DNA of 64,000 nt. It comes from Gemmatimonadota bacterium. Its GTDB lineage: Bacteria; Gemmatimonadota; Gemmatimonadetes; Gemmatimonadales; GWC2-71-9. Position 1 is the first letter of the stretch; each line of letters opens with the position of its first letter. Positions 30,882-38,835 of the stretch are shown here, in pieces. The notes beneath the pieces are model-generated. The model did no database searches. It was not told where the DNA came from and saw nothing but the letters and a program-made list of their open reading frames with translations. The position numbers and the translations under genes were made by a program. The stretch lies in NCBI GenBank assembly GCA_016704275.1, contig JADJAK010000005.1, forward strand, positions 248,001-312,000, written 5' to 3'.

Positions 30882-31144
30882 TTGAACGCGAGGCCGTGAT
30901 CGTGAATCCGCTGGGGATGCACGCTCGACCTGCTGCCCAGGTCGTGCGTCTCGCCGCGACCTTCGGGGCCGAAATCGAGCTGTCGTGTCAGGGCCAGTCC
31001 GTGAACGGCAAGAGCATCATGGGCGTGATGATGCTGGCCGCCGAGTGTGGCGCGGTGGTGCAGGTGCGCACGACCGGCCCCGACGAGGAGGCCGCCATGA
31101 CGGCCGTGCTCGCCCTCATCGCCGACGGCTTCGGGGAACGATGA
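30878..31144 (+). CDS. ptsH: Phosphocarrier protein HPr
   Basis: The product is 88 residues. The EI-phosphorylated histidine is H15 in NPLGMHARPA, and the HPr kinase target is Ser46 in NGKSIMGVM; both are present, so the protein can serve transport and regulation. The start is GTG 30878, overlapping IID. It is encoded seven genes after the glycosyltransferase in the hprK operon and directly before EI. Confidence 0.95.
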   Translation: MIEREAVIVNPLGMHARPAAQVVRLAATFGAEIELSCQGQSVNGKSIMGVMMLAAECGAVVQVRTTGPDEEAAMTAVLALIADGFGER

Positions 31145-32952
31145 GCGAGCGCGTGCTTCGCGGGGTCGGCGTCTCACCCGGGGTGGCCTTCGCCCCGGTC
31201 GTCGCGGTGCGCTGGTCGTTTCCGGAAGTGCCGGATCGCAATGTCCCGCCGGAGCAGCACGACGCGGAGATCGCGCGGCTGCACGAGGCGGTCGCCGCCG
31301 TGCTGGGGCAGCTCGCCCAGTTGCGGGATCGGACCGCCGTGCGCGCCGGCCCCGAAGAGGCGCGCATCTTCGATGCACAGATGATGATGGTGCAGGACCC
31401 GACCTTCATCGCCAGTGTCGAAACGCTGATTCGCAAGAACAACCTCTCGGCCGAGACGGCCTACGAGTTCAAGGCGCTCGAACTGCGCAACGCCTGGCAG
31501 GGGTCACGCCAGGCGATGCTGCGCGATCGCCTCGCCGACCTCAACGCCATCCAGCTCCGGATGCTGGCCCATCTGCTGGGTCGTGCCACCGATGAGGCGT
31601 GGCTGGGTGAGATCGACCAGCAGGTCGTGATCCTCGCGCGCGAGCTGTCGCCGGGGCTGACGGTACAGTTCGATCGCGAGCACGTCGTCGGCTTCATCTG
31701 CGAAGAGGGCACGCGCACCTCGCACGCGGCGATCCTGGCGCACTCGCTGGGGATTCCCGCCGTGATGGGGGTGCCGCGCGCCCTCGACCGCATCGCCGAG
31801 GGGGCGATCGTCCTGCTCGACGGCCAGAGCGGCGTGATCATCATCGATCCCACCCATGACGAACTCGAGGTGGCCCGGCTGCAGACCTCGCGACGGCACA
31901 AGCTCGAGCTGCAACTCGAGGGGATCGCGTCGTCGCCGGCCGAGACACCGGATGGGGTCCGCATCAAGTTGCAGGGCAACGTTGACCTCCCCGAGGAAGT
32001 CGAGCCGGCACTGCGCCATGGTGCCGAAGGGGTCGGGTTGCTGCGCACCGAGTTCCTGGTCTCCGGCCGTGCCACCCTCCCGACCGAGGATGAGCAGACC
32101 GAGTACTACCGCCGGGTTGGTGCCGCCTTTGCCGGGCAGCCCGTCGTGGTGCGGAGCTATGACCTGGGGGGCGACAAGTTTCCCGCCGCCTTCGCCTCGC
32201 CGCAGGAGGCCAACCCCTTCCTCGGCTGGCGCTCGATCCGTGTCTGCCTCGACGAGCCGGGGCTGTTCCGGCCGCAGTTGCGGGCGATCCTGCGCGCCGC
32301 CGCCGATCGCGACCTCTGGCTGATGTTGCCGCTGGTCATCTCGCTCGATGAGGTGCTGGAGACACGGGCCATCCTGGCCGAAGAGGCCGAATCGTTGCGT
32401 CGGGACGGCATTCGCGCCGCCGCGGATGTGCCGGTCGGTGTGATGATCGAGACGCCGGCCGCCGTCACGTTGGCGGCGGAGTTCGCCCAGGTCTCGGCGT
32501 TCCTCAGCGTCGGCAGCAACGATCTCACCCAGTACACGCTCGCCGTCGACCGGGGCAACGCCCGGCTGGCGGCCCGCTTCTCGCCGCTCCATCCGGCCGT
32601 CGTGCGGGCCCTGCGGCAGGTGCGTCTCGCCGCCGCCGCCGCCGGGATCCCCTCGTCGGTCTGCGGCGAGATGGCCTCTGATCCGATCTCGGCCGTCCTG
32701 CTCCTCGGCCTCGGCTATGATCGGCTGTCGATTGCCCCGCCCTCGATCCCGCTGGTGAAGTGGGTGGTCCGGAGCATGCCAATGGCGGCGGCGCGGGAGG
32801 CGGCCGAGGCGGCCGCCGCGGCGACGACCACCGCCGCCGTCGAGACGATCCTTCGGGAGGCCGTGGGTCGCCATTTGGATCTCCGGCTCGTCGACCCGGC
32901 CGGCGCGTTGCCGCACCCGTCGACGGGCACTAGCTTGCCGCGTTCCCCATGA
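31141..32952 (+). CDS. ptsI: PTS enzyme I (phosphoenolpyruvate-protein phosphotransferase)
   Basis: The product is 603 residues from ATG 31141, overlapping HPr by four bases. The HPr-binding and phosphohistidine domains include EEGTRTSHAAILA with the active H195. The PEP-binding barrel follows with GVGLLRTEFL, RSYDLGGDKF and FLSVGSNDLTQYTLAVDR, then VCGEMASDP. It takes phosphate from PEP to HPr. An alanine-rich stretch near residue 545-560 is unusual but after the core. The open frame upstream of ATG 31141 is a shadow of HPr. Confidence 0.95.
   Translation: MSERVLRGVGVSPGVAFAPVVAVRWSFPEVPDRNVPPEQHDAEIARLHEAVAAVLGQLAQLRDRTAVRAGPEEARIFDAQMMMVQDPTFIASVETLIRKNNLSAETAYEFKALELRNAWQGSRQAMLRDRLADLNAIQLRMLAHLLGRATDEAWLGEIDQQVVILARELSPGLTVQFDREHVVGFICEEGTRTSHAAILAHSLGIPAVMGVPRALDRIAEGAIVLLDGQSGVIIIDPTHDELEVARLQTSRRHKLELQLEGIASSPAETPDGVRIKLQGNVDLPEEVEPALRHGAEGVGLLRTEFLVSGRATLPTEDEQTEYYRRVGAAFAGQPVVVRSYDLGGDKFPAAFASPQEANPFLGWRSIRVCLDEPGLFRPQLRAILRAAADRDLWLMLPLVISLDEVLETRAILAEEAESLRRDGIRAAADVPVGVMIETPAAVTLAAEFAQVSAFLSVGSNDLTQYTLAVDRGNARLAARFSPLHPAVVRALRQVRLAAAAAGIPSSVCGEMASDPISAVLLLGLGYDRLSIAPPSIPLVKWVVRSMPMAAAREAAEAAAAATTTAAVETILREAVGRHLDLRLVDPAGALPHPSTGTSLPRSP
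32908..32936 (+). promoter_or_regulatory. Putative promoter for metK-ahcY inside the end of ptsI
   Basis: TTGCCG (32908-32913) and TAGCTT (32931-32936) are separated by exactly 17 bases. Transcription would begin near 32943 and give a short leader before metK at 32979. The -10 resembles the TATCTT seen before fmdB. It is a by-eye match only. Confidence 0.4.
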
Positions 32953-32978
32953 GGTCTTCACTTCATTCGCGAGGCCCG

Positions 32979-34220
32979 ATGTCATCGGCCGCACGCCACA
33001 TCTTCACGTCCGAATCGGTCACGGAAGGGCACCCCGACAAGGTCGCCGACCAGATTTCCGACGCCGTACTCGATGCCATTCTCGCTCGCGATGCCGCGGC
33101 GCGGGTGGCCTGTGAAACGCTGGTCACCACCGGCATGGCCGTGGTGGCCGGCGAGATCACCACCTCGGCCTACGTCCACATCGCCGACATCGTGCGCGCC
33201 ACGATCGAGCGCATCGGCTACACCGACTCGCAGTTCGGCTTTGATTACCGGACCTGCGCCGTCCTCTCGTCGATCGACCGGCAGTCGCCCGACATCGCAC
33301 AGGGCGTCGACGGCAAGGGCCCCGACGACCAGGGCGCCGGCGACCAGGGGATGATGTTCGGCTACGCCTCGGACGAGACCGAGCAGTTGATGCCGTTGCC
33401 GATCGTCCTGTCGCACCGGTTGGCGGAGCGGCTGGCGGCCGTGCGCCGGGGCGGGAAGGGGATGCCCCGGCATGGCTGGCTCCGGCCGGACGGCAAGACG
33501 CAGGTCTCGGTCGAGTACGAGGGCGACCGGCCGATCGGCGTGAAGACGGTCGTGCTCTCGACGCAGCATGCGGACAAGGTCGGCAATCGCTCGCTGTCGC
33601 AGAAGACGATTCAGGGCGCCATGGTCGAGGACGTGATTGTCCCGGTGCTCGAGGAGTTCGGCTTCGACAGCAGCAAGACCAAGTTCCTCGTCAACCCGAC
33701 CGGTCGCTTCGTCATCGGCGGCCCGCACGGTGACGCCGGCCTCACCGGCCGCAAGATCATCGTCGACACCTACGGCGGGATGGCCCGCCATGGCGGCGGC
33801 GCGTTCAGCGGCAAGGACCCGACGAAGGTCGACCGCTCGGCGGCCTACGCCGTGCGCCATGTCGCGAAGAACCTGGTCGCGGCCAAGCTGGCCCGGCGCT
33901 GCGAGGTGCAGGTCGCCTACGCCATCGGCGTCGCGCGCCCGGTCTCCGTCTTCGTGAATTCCTTCGGTACGGGTGTCGTGGCCGATGAGGTGCTCGAGCG
34001 CGCGGTGCGCGAGGTCTTCGACCTGCGCCCGGCCGTGCTCATTGCCGACCTCAAGCTGCGCCAACCGATCTATTCCGCGACCGCCGCCTATGGCCACTTC
34101 GGCCGCCCCTACGAAAAGGGGTTCTACGAAGATGCCGGCCACCGTCCGCAGCGCGTCGAGCGCTTCACCTGGGAGCGGACCGACCGGGTCCGCGAGCTTC
34201 GAACCGCCGTCAAGGCGTGA
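32979..34220 (+). CDS. metK: S-adenosylmethionine synthetase
   Basis: The product is 413 residues from ATG 32979; the upstream ATG 32949 would add ten residues overlapping the ptsI stop. ATP and methionine motifs are intact: ESVTEGHPDKVADQ, GAGDQGMMFGYA and GGAFSGKDPTKVDRSAAYA. The enzyme joins ATP and methionine to give SAM, the substrate of MiaB and of methyltransferases. No SAM riboswitch fits in the 26-base gap. It forms an operon with ahcY. Confidence 0.95.
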   Translation: MSSAARHIFTSESVTEGHPDKVADQISDAVLDAILARDAAARVACETLVTTGMAVVAGEITTSAYVHIADIVRATIERIGYTDSQFGFDYRTCAVLSSIDRQSPDIAQGVDGKGPDDQGAGDQGMMFGYASDETEQLMPLPIVLSHRLAERLAAVRRGGKGMPRHGWLRPDGKTQVSVEYEGDRPIGVKTVVLSTQHADKVGNRSLSQKTIQGAMVEDVIVPVLEEFGFDSSKTKFLVNPTGRFVIGGPHGDAGLTGRKIIVDTYGGMARHGGGAFSGKDPTKVDRSAAYAVRHVAKNLVAAKLARRCEVQVAYAIGVARPVSVFVNSFGTGVVADEVLERAVREVFDLRPAVLIADLKLRQPIYSATAAYGHFGRPYEKGFYEDAGHRPQRVERFTWERTDRVRELRTAVKA

Positions 34221-34228
34221 GGACCACC

Positions 34229-35572
34229 ATGACCAGCATTGCCATTGACGCCCCGCACGACATCAAGGACCTCTCCCTCGCCGACGAGGGGAAGCGCCGC
34301 ACCGAATGGGCCGAGCGCTCGATGCCGGTGTTGCGGCAGATCCGTGCGCGCTTCGCCACCGAACGTCCGCTCGCCGGCCGCAAGCTCTCCTGCTGCCTGC
34401 ACGTCACGACCGAAACGGCGAACCTGATGATCACCCTGCGGGCCGCCGGTGCGGAGATCGCGCTCTGCGCGTCGAATCCGCTGTCGACTCAGGATGACGT
34501 CGCGGCCCACCTCGTCCGCGACCATGGCGTGCACGTCTACGCCATCAAGGGCGAGGACCACGAGACCTACTACACCCATCTGGCGCAGGCGCTCGCGTTC
34601 GGGCCGGACCTGACCCAGGACGACGGCGCCGACCTCGTCGGTGCGTTGATGATGGTCGCGCTGGGTCGCCTCGACGACCTCGCGCCGCCGATCAAGGCGA
34701 TGGTCGAGGCCCTTTCGCCCGAGGAGCGGCTCGCGATGGTTGGCCGCGTGAAGGGCTCGACCGAGGAGACCACCACCGGCGTCATCCGCCTCAAGGCGAT
34801 GGCGAAGGAAGGGATCCTCCGCTTCCCGATCCTCGCAGTCAACGACTCGCGCACCAAGCACATGTTCGACAACCGGTACGGCACCGGCCAGTCGACTCTC
34901 GACGGCATCATCCGCGCGACCAACATGCTGCTCGCGGGCAGCACGGTCGTGGTGGCCGGCTACGGCTGGTGCGGTCGCGGCTTTGCGATGCGCGCCCGCG
35001 GCGCCGGCGCCACGGTGGTGGTGACCGAGATCGATCCGGTGGCGGCGCTCGAGGCCAAGATGGACGGCTTCGAGGTGATGCCGATGGCGCAGGCGGCGCC
35101 GCTCGGCGACCTCTTCTGCACCCTGACCGGCAACATTCACGTGATCCGCGGCGAACACTTCGCCGCGATGAAGGACGGCGCGATCGTCGCCAACTCCGGG
35201 CACTTCAACGTCGAACTCGACCTGGAGTCGCTGGCCGGGCTCGCCACCAGCCGCAGCCATGTCCGCGACTTCGTCGAGGAGTTCGTGGTGAACGGCAAGC
35301 GGATCCTGGTGCTCGGCGAAGGCCGCCTGATCAACCTCGCCGCCGCCGAAGGCCACCCCGCCTCGGTGATGGACATGTCGTTCGCAAACCAGGCGCTTGC
35401 CGCCGAGTATCTGGTGCTGCAGGCTGGGAAGCTCGGCAACGAAGTGCACAAGCTGCCGCCGGCCGTCGACATCCAGATTGCGACGCTGAAGATGGCTGCG
35501 ATGGGTGCCGCCTTCGACACGCTCACCGCCGAGCAGCAGCACTACCTCGCCAGCTGGGACGCGGGCACCTGA
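34229..35572 (+). CDS. ahcY: Adenosylhomocysteinase
   Basis: The product is 447 residues from ATG 34229, which has GAGGA five bases upstream; GTG 34217 is in frame but has no such site. It hydrolyses S-adenosylhomocysteine to adenosine and homocysteine, relieving product inhibition of methyltransferases. The NAD-binding Rossmann motif is VVAGYGWCGRGFAM. Substrate segments include SCCLHVTTETANL, AVNDSRTKHMFDN and ANSGHFNVELDL. It forms a natural pair with metK. Confidence 0.95.
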   Translation: MTSIAIDAPHDIKDLSLADEGKRRTEWAERSMPVLRQIRARFATERPLAGRKLSCCLHVTTETANLMITLRAAGAEIALCASNPLSTQDDVAAHLVRDHGVHVYAIKGEDHETYYTHLAQALAFGPDLTQDDGADLVGALMMVALGRLDDLAPPIKAMVEALSPEERLAMVGRVKGSTEETTTGVIRLKAMAKEGILRFPILAVNDSRTKHMFDNRYGTGQSTLDGIIRATNMLLAGSTVVVAGYGWCGRGFAMRARGAGATVVVTEIDPVAALEAKMDGFEVMPMAQAAPLGDLFCTLTGNIHVIRGEHFAAMKDGAIVANSGHFNVELDLESLAGLATSRSHVRDFVEEFVVNGKRILVLGEGRLINLAAAEGHPASVMDMSFANQALAAEYLVLQAGKLGNEVHKLPPAVDIQIATLKMAAMGAAFDTLTAEQQHYLASWDAGT

Positions 35573-35579
35573 GCAGGTG

Positions 35580-36695
35580 ATGTCACTGCTTGCCAGCGCC
35601 CTCGTGGCGATGGCCATCGGCGCGGCTGGCCCCGGAGGGATGGTGGCTGGCCGCGTCGTGCGTGTCGCCGCACCCGGCGACACCGTCGCCGCCGCCGGTG
35701 CGATGGTCGTGCTGCACTACGTCACGCCAAGCAAGCAGGGGCCAGTCGACTCGCTGCGCGTCGGGGCGGACGGCCGGTTTCGCTTTGCCCAACCGGCAGA
35801 CACCACCGCCATCCTGCTGATCTCGTCGCGCTGGGATGGTGTGCAGTACTTCTCCACGCCGATCGGCAGCGCGCATGGCCAGCGAGACTCACTCGTCACG
35901 CTGGTGGTGTCCGACAGCGCCTCCTCGGCGCCGATTGCGCTGGCCGCGCGTCATCTCGTGATCAGCGCTCCGGCCGCCGACGGTACCCGCAGCGCCGTGG
36001 ACCTGCTCATCCTGGCGAACGACGGCTACCAGACGCGCGTGCCACCGGACCTCTCCGCTGCTTCGTGGCGCTTCCTGATGCCGAAGACCGCGGTCAACCT
36101 CGTGCTGGGCGAGTCCGACTTCGCAGAGGAGGCGGTGCAGTTCCACGGCGACACGCTCGAGCTGCATGCAGCGGTGCCACCCGGGCAACGACAGCTGCTG
36201 GTGCACTATCAGATTCCACCGGCGACGCGCGCGCTCAGCGTGCCGTGGGCCGAGGGGACACCGGTCGTCAATGTCCTGCTCGAAGAGGCGGCCGCGACGG
36301 CGGGCGCACCGCTCGCGCGCGCCGATACGACCACGGTCGACGGCCGCCACTACACGCGATGGACCGGCGCCATGGTGGCTCCCGGGGCGATCCAGCTGCG
36401 CTTTGGCGGCGATGGACAGCTGCCAGGCTGGGTAGCCGAGGCCGTGGCGGGGTGTTTCGCCGTGGGGCTCATCGTGATGGCACTGCTGAGTGGACGCCGC
36501 GCGACCCGGCCACGGCGGCCGTCTGCGGTCACCGCGACGGTTTCGTCACCCGTCGACGAACTCCTCGACGCCATTGCCCGGCTTGATGCCGCGCATGCAG
36601 GGGGTGAAGCGGCTCACGACGCTGCGGAATGGCACCAGTATCAGTCAGCGCGCGCCGCATTGAAGGAGCAGGTGCGCACGCTCTTGCCGCCCTGA
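35580..36695 (+). CDS. Exported protein with C-terminal membrane anchor, unknown function
   Basis: The product is 371 residues from ATG 35580. It starts with a short hydrophobic leader. A segment (about residues 22-110) follows that resembles a carboxypeptidase regulatory-like beta-sandwich (AGRVVRVA, RVGADGRFRFAQPADTTAILL). A second beta-rich region comes next. One transmembrane helix near residue 285-305 (WVAEAVAGCFAVGLIVMALL) is followed by a basic cytoplasmic tail with a helix. The topology suggests a periplasmic sensor or assembly factor. I do not recognise a specific family. It follows ahcY by seven bases. Confidence 0.7.
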   Translation: MSLLASALVAMAIGAAGPGGMVAGRVVRVAAPGDTVAAAGAMVVLHYVTPSKQGPVDSLRVGADGRFRFAQPADTTAILLISSRWDGVQYFSTPIGSAHGQRDSLVTLVVSDSASSAPIALAARHLVISAPAADGTRSAVDLLILANDGYQTRVPPDLSAASWRFLMPKTAVNLVLGESDFAEEAVQFHGDTLELHAAVPPGQRQLLVHYQIPPATRALSVPWAEGTPVVNVLLEEAAATAGAPLARADTTTVDGRHYTRWTGAMVAPGAIQLRFGGDGQLPGWVAEAVAGCFAVGLIVMALLSGRRATRPRRPSAVTATVSSPVDELLDAIARLDAAHAGGEAAHDAAEWHQYQSARAALKEQVRTLLPP

Positions 36696-36712
36696 TTCCG
36701 CGACGGTAGTTT
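36684..36712 (+). promoter_or_regulatory. Putative promoter of the cobalamin-controlled operon
   Basis: TTGCCG (36684-36689) and TAGTTT (36707-36712) are spaced by 17 bases. The pair overlaps the end of the preceding gene and sits immediately before the riboswitch. The predicted start near 36718 would place the whole riboswitch in the leader. By-eye match. Confidence 0.35.
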
Positions 36713-36719
36713 GAGGCAC

Positions 36720-36885
36720 AATTGAAGACCAGCGAATGGGGCAGCTCGGAAGTCCGGTGAAATGCCGGCGCGGCCCCGCCACTGTAACGGGCAGCAGTAA
36801 GACGTCGTTCATTGCGCCACTGGGGTAGTACCCCCGGGAAGGCGAACGACGAGCCCGGAGCCAGGAGACCTCTCCGTTCGCGCCA
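36720..36885 (+). ncRNA. Cobalamin (B12) riboswitch
   Basis: The leader contains the conserved core of a cobalamin riboswitch. The P3-type stem lies around CCGGTGAAATGCCGG, and the B12-box region CCGCCACTGTAACGG is at about 36776-36790. A variable stem has arms CGTCGTTC (36803-36810) and GAACGACG (36844-36851). The closing element AGCCAGGAGACC ends at about 36870. It precedes a cobalamin-type uptake operon, as known for this family, where adenosylcobalamin binding lowers expression. The expression platform between 36885 and 36988 is not resolved. Confidence 0.9.
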
Positions 36886-36988
36886 CCAATAAACCCTCGG
36901 GGGAGGGGATGGTGGCGTGGTCGTGGAAGTCCGCGGAGCCGTGCGTCCGCGCCCATCTGCGTCTCACGTCCCGCCCGTCCTCGACCCC

Positions 36989-38005
36989 ATGTCGGAGACG
37001 GGCCTTTTCGTGACTCCACGCGCCGCTCACCGTTTGCGCCACGCCCTCCCCGCACTCGCGGTGAGTGCGCTCGGCGTGATGGTGGCGGCGCTCTTCGTCG
37101 GCCCGGTCCTCCTCGCACCAGGCACGGTCCTGGCCGCACTTCGGGACGGGGCGGGGCAGGACGGTGCCATCATCCGGTCGCTGCGCTTGCCGCGCATCGT
37201 GCTGGCGTTCGGCGTCGGCGGCACGCTCGCGGCCTGTGGCGCCGCACTGCAGGCGATGGTGCGGAATCCCCTCGCCGAACCGTGGCTCCTCGGCCTCTCG
37301 GGTGGCGCGGCGCTCGGCGCGGTGATCGGCGTGGTGGCGGGCCTGCCGGCCGGCTGGAGTGTGTCCGCCAGTGCCACGATCGGCGCGCTCTCGGCCGTCG
37401 CCCTCGTCTATCGCATCACCGCCGTGGCCGGGCGTCGCCTCGATCCGCGAGTCCTCCTCCTTGCCGGTGTGGTGGTGTCCGCCTTCGCCGGCGCCGTCAC
37501 CACCGCACTCCTCGCCGTGGCCGATCCCTTCGCCTTCCGCGCGGCGACGGTCTGGCTCTTCGGTGGCTTTGCCGGCGCGTCGTGGGACGCGGTGCTCCGC
37601 TTCGCGGTGATCGCGACCCCTCTGCTCGGCCTGCTCTGGTGGCTTGCTCGTGCGCTCGATCTCCTGGCCCTCGGCGAGGACACGGCGGCGATGCTGGGCG
37701 CCGATGTCGATCGCACGAGGCGCCTGGTCATCCTCACCACTTCGATCCTGACGGCGACCACGGTCAGTGTCGCCGGGACGATCGGCTTCGTGGGGCTGGT
37801 GGTGCCGCACGCCCTCCGCGGCCTGGTCGGCCCGTTGCACCGGCGCTTGTTGCCCGCCGTCTTTCTCGCCGGCGGCGCCTTCACCGTGCTGGCCGATGCC
37901 GTGGCGCGGACCGTCGTGCGGCCGGCGGAACTGCCGGTCGGCGTGATCACGGCGCTGGTCGGCGTGCCGCTCTTCGCGGTGTTGTTGCGACGGAGTCTGG
38001 CATGA
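36989..38005 (+). CDS. btuC: FecCD/BtuC-type ABC importer permease, probably for cobalamin
   Basis: The product is a 338-residue inner-membrane permease with about nine or ten helices. Family motifs are RLPRIVLAFGVGGTLAACGAALQAMVRNPLAEP (quoted in short: GAALQAMVRNPLAEP), LGLSGGAALGAV and FVGLVVPHALRGLVGP. ATG 36989 is preferred over an upstream ATG at 36917 that would translate riboswitch-proximal leader. The riboswitch in front and the BtuB-like receptor behind point to vitamin B12 rather than siderophore uptake. Confidence 0.88.
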   Translation: MSETGLFVTPRAAHRLRHALPALAVSALGVMVAALFVGPVLLAPGTVLAALRDGAGQDGAIIRSLRLPRIVLAFGVGGTLAACGAALQAMVRNPLAEPWLLGLSGGAALGAVIGVVAGLPAGWSVSASATIGALSAVALVYRITAVAGRRLDPRVLLLAGVVVSAFAGAVTTALLAVADPFAFRAATVWLFGGFAGASWDAVLRFAVIATPLLGLLWWLARALDLLALGEDTAAMLGADVDRTRRLVILTTSILTATTVSVAGTIGFVGLVVPHALRGLVGPLHRRLLPAVFLAGGAFTVLADAVARTVVRPAELPVGVITALVGVPLFAVLLRRSLA

Positions 38006-38835
38006 AGCTCCAGGCCGATGCGCTCACCGTCCGATATCCTGGCGTCGCCACGGCGGCACTCGACGCCGTCTCGCTGACGCTGCAGCCCGGCGAAATCGTC
38101 GGCGTGGTCGGTCCCAATGGGAGCGGCAAGTCGACCTTGCTGCGTGCCTTGCTGGGGCTGCTGCCGCTGCACGCGGGAACGGTCGACCTCGACGGCCGCG
38201 CCATCGCGACCTGGTCGCGACGCGAGCTGGCCGAAGTGGTCGGCGCGTTGCCGCAGCGCGAGGAGTCGACCTTTCCGCTCACCGTGCTGGAGTCCGTGCT
38301 GCTCGGCCGCTGGTCGCGGCTCGGCCCGGTGGCGCCGGTGGCGGACGCCGATCATGCCGCCGTCGCCGCGACGCTCCGCCGCTGCGACGTCTCGGGACTC
38401 GAAGACCGTCGAGTCGACACGCTGTCCGGCGGCGAATGGCAGCGGGTGCGCGTGGCGCGCGCGCTCGTCGCCTCGCCGCGGCTGCTCCTGCTCGACGAGC
38501 CGACCGCCGCCCTCGACGTCGGGCACGAAATGGAACTGTTCGAATTGCTCCGCCGACTCGCCACCGAAGGGCTCGGCGTGCTCGTCATCACACACCAACT
38601 CAACCTCGCCGCCCGCTTCGCCGATCGCCTGATCCTCCTCGACCGTGGACGCACGGTCGCCGAGGGTCGGCCGCCCGAGGTCCTGCGCGAGGACGTGGTC
38701 TCCGCCGTCTTCGGCTGGCCGGTCGCCGTCACCTCGTGGTGCGACGGTGCCCCGCAAGTCGTCCCATTGCGACGCGCCGAAGCCGCCGAGAGCGGCCGGG
38801 CGCTTCCCCCTTTGCGAGAGGATCCTGCTCCATGA
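38002..38835 (+). CDS. btuD: ABC importer ATPase, probably for cobalamin
   Basis: The product is 277 residues from ATG 38002 (ATGA overlap with the permease). Walker A is GPNGSGKST at 37-45, the signature is LSGGEWQRVRVARAL, and Walker B is LLLLDEPTAALD followed by the H-loop VITHQ. It powers the BtuC-like permease. No periplasmic binding protein (BtuF) gene is found in the operon, so the binding protein is either elsewhere or replaced. Confidence 0.9.
   Translation: MKLQADALTVRYPGVATAALDAVSLTLQPGEIVGVVGPNGSGKSTLLRALLGLLPLHAGTVDLDGRAIATWSRRELAEVVGALPQREESTFPLTVLESVLLGRWSRLGPVAPVADADHAAVAATLRRCDVSGLEDRRVDTLSGGEWQRVRVARALVASPRLLLLDEPTAALDVGHEMELFELLRRLATEGLGVLVITHQLNLAARFADRLILLDRGRTVAEGRPPEVLREDVVSAVFGWPVAVTSWCDGAPQVVPLRRAEAAESGRALPPLREDPAP

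Noticed and set aside
32950..32978. A SAM riboswitch before metK
   Set aside because: The gap is too short and lies at the end of ptsI. No SAM-I-like stems or GA-rich core are visible.
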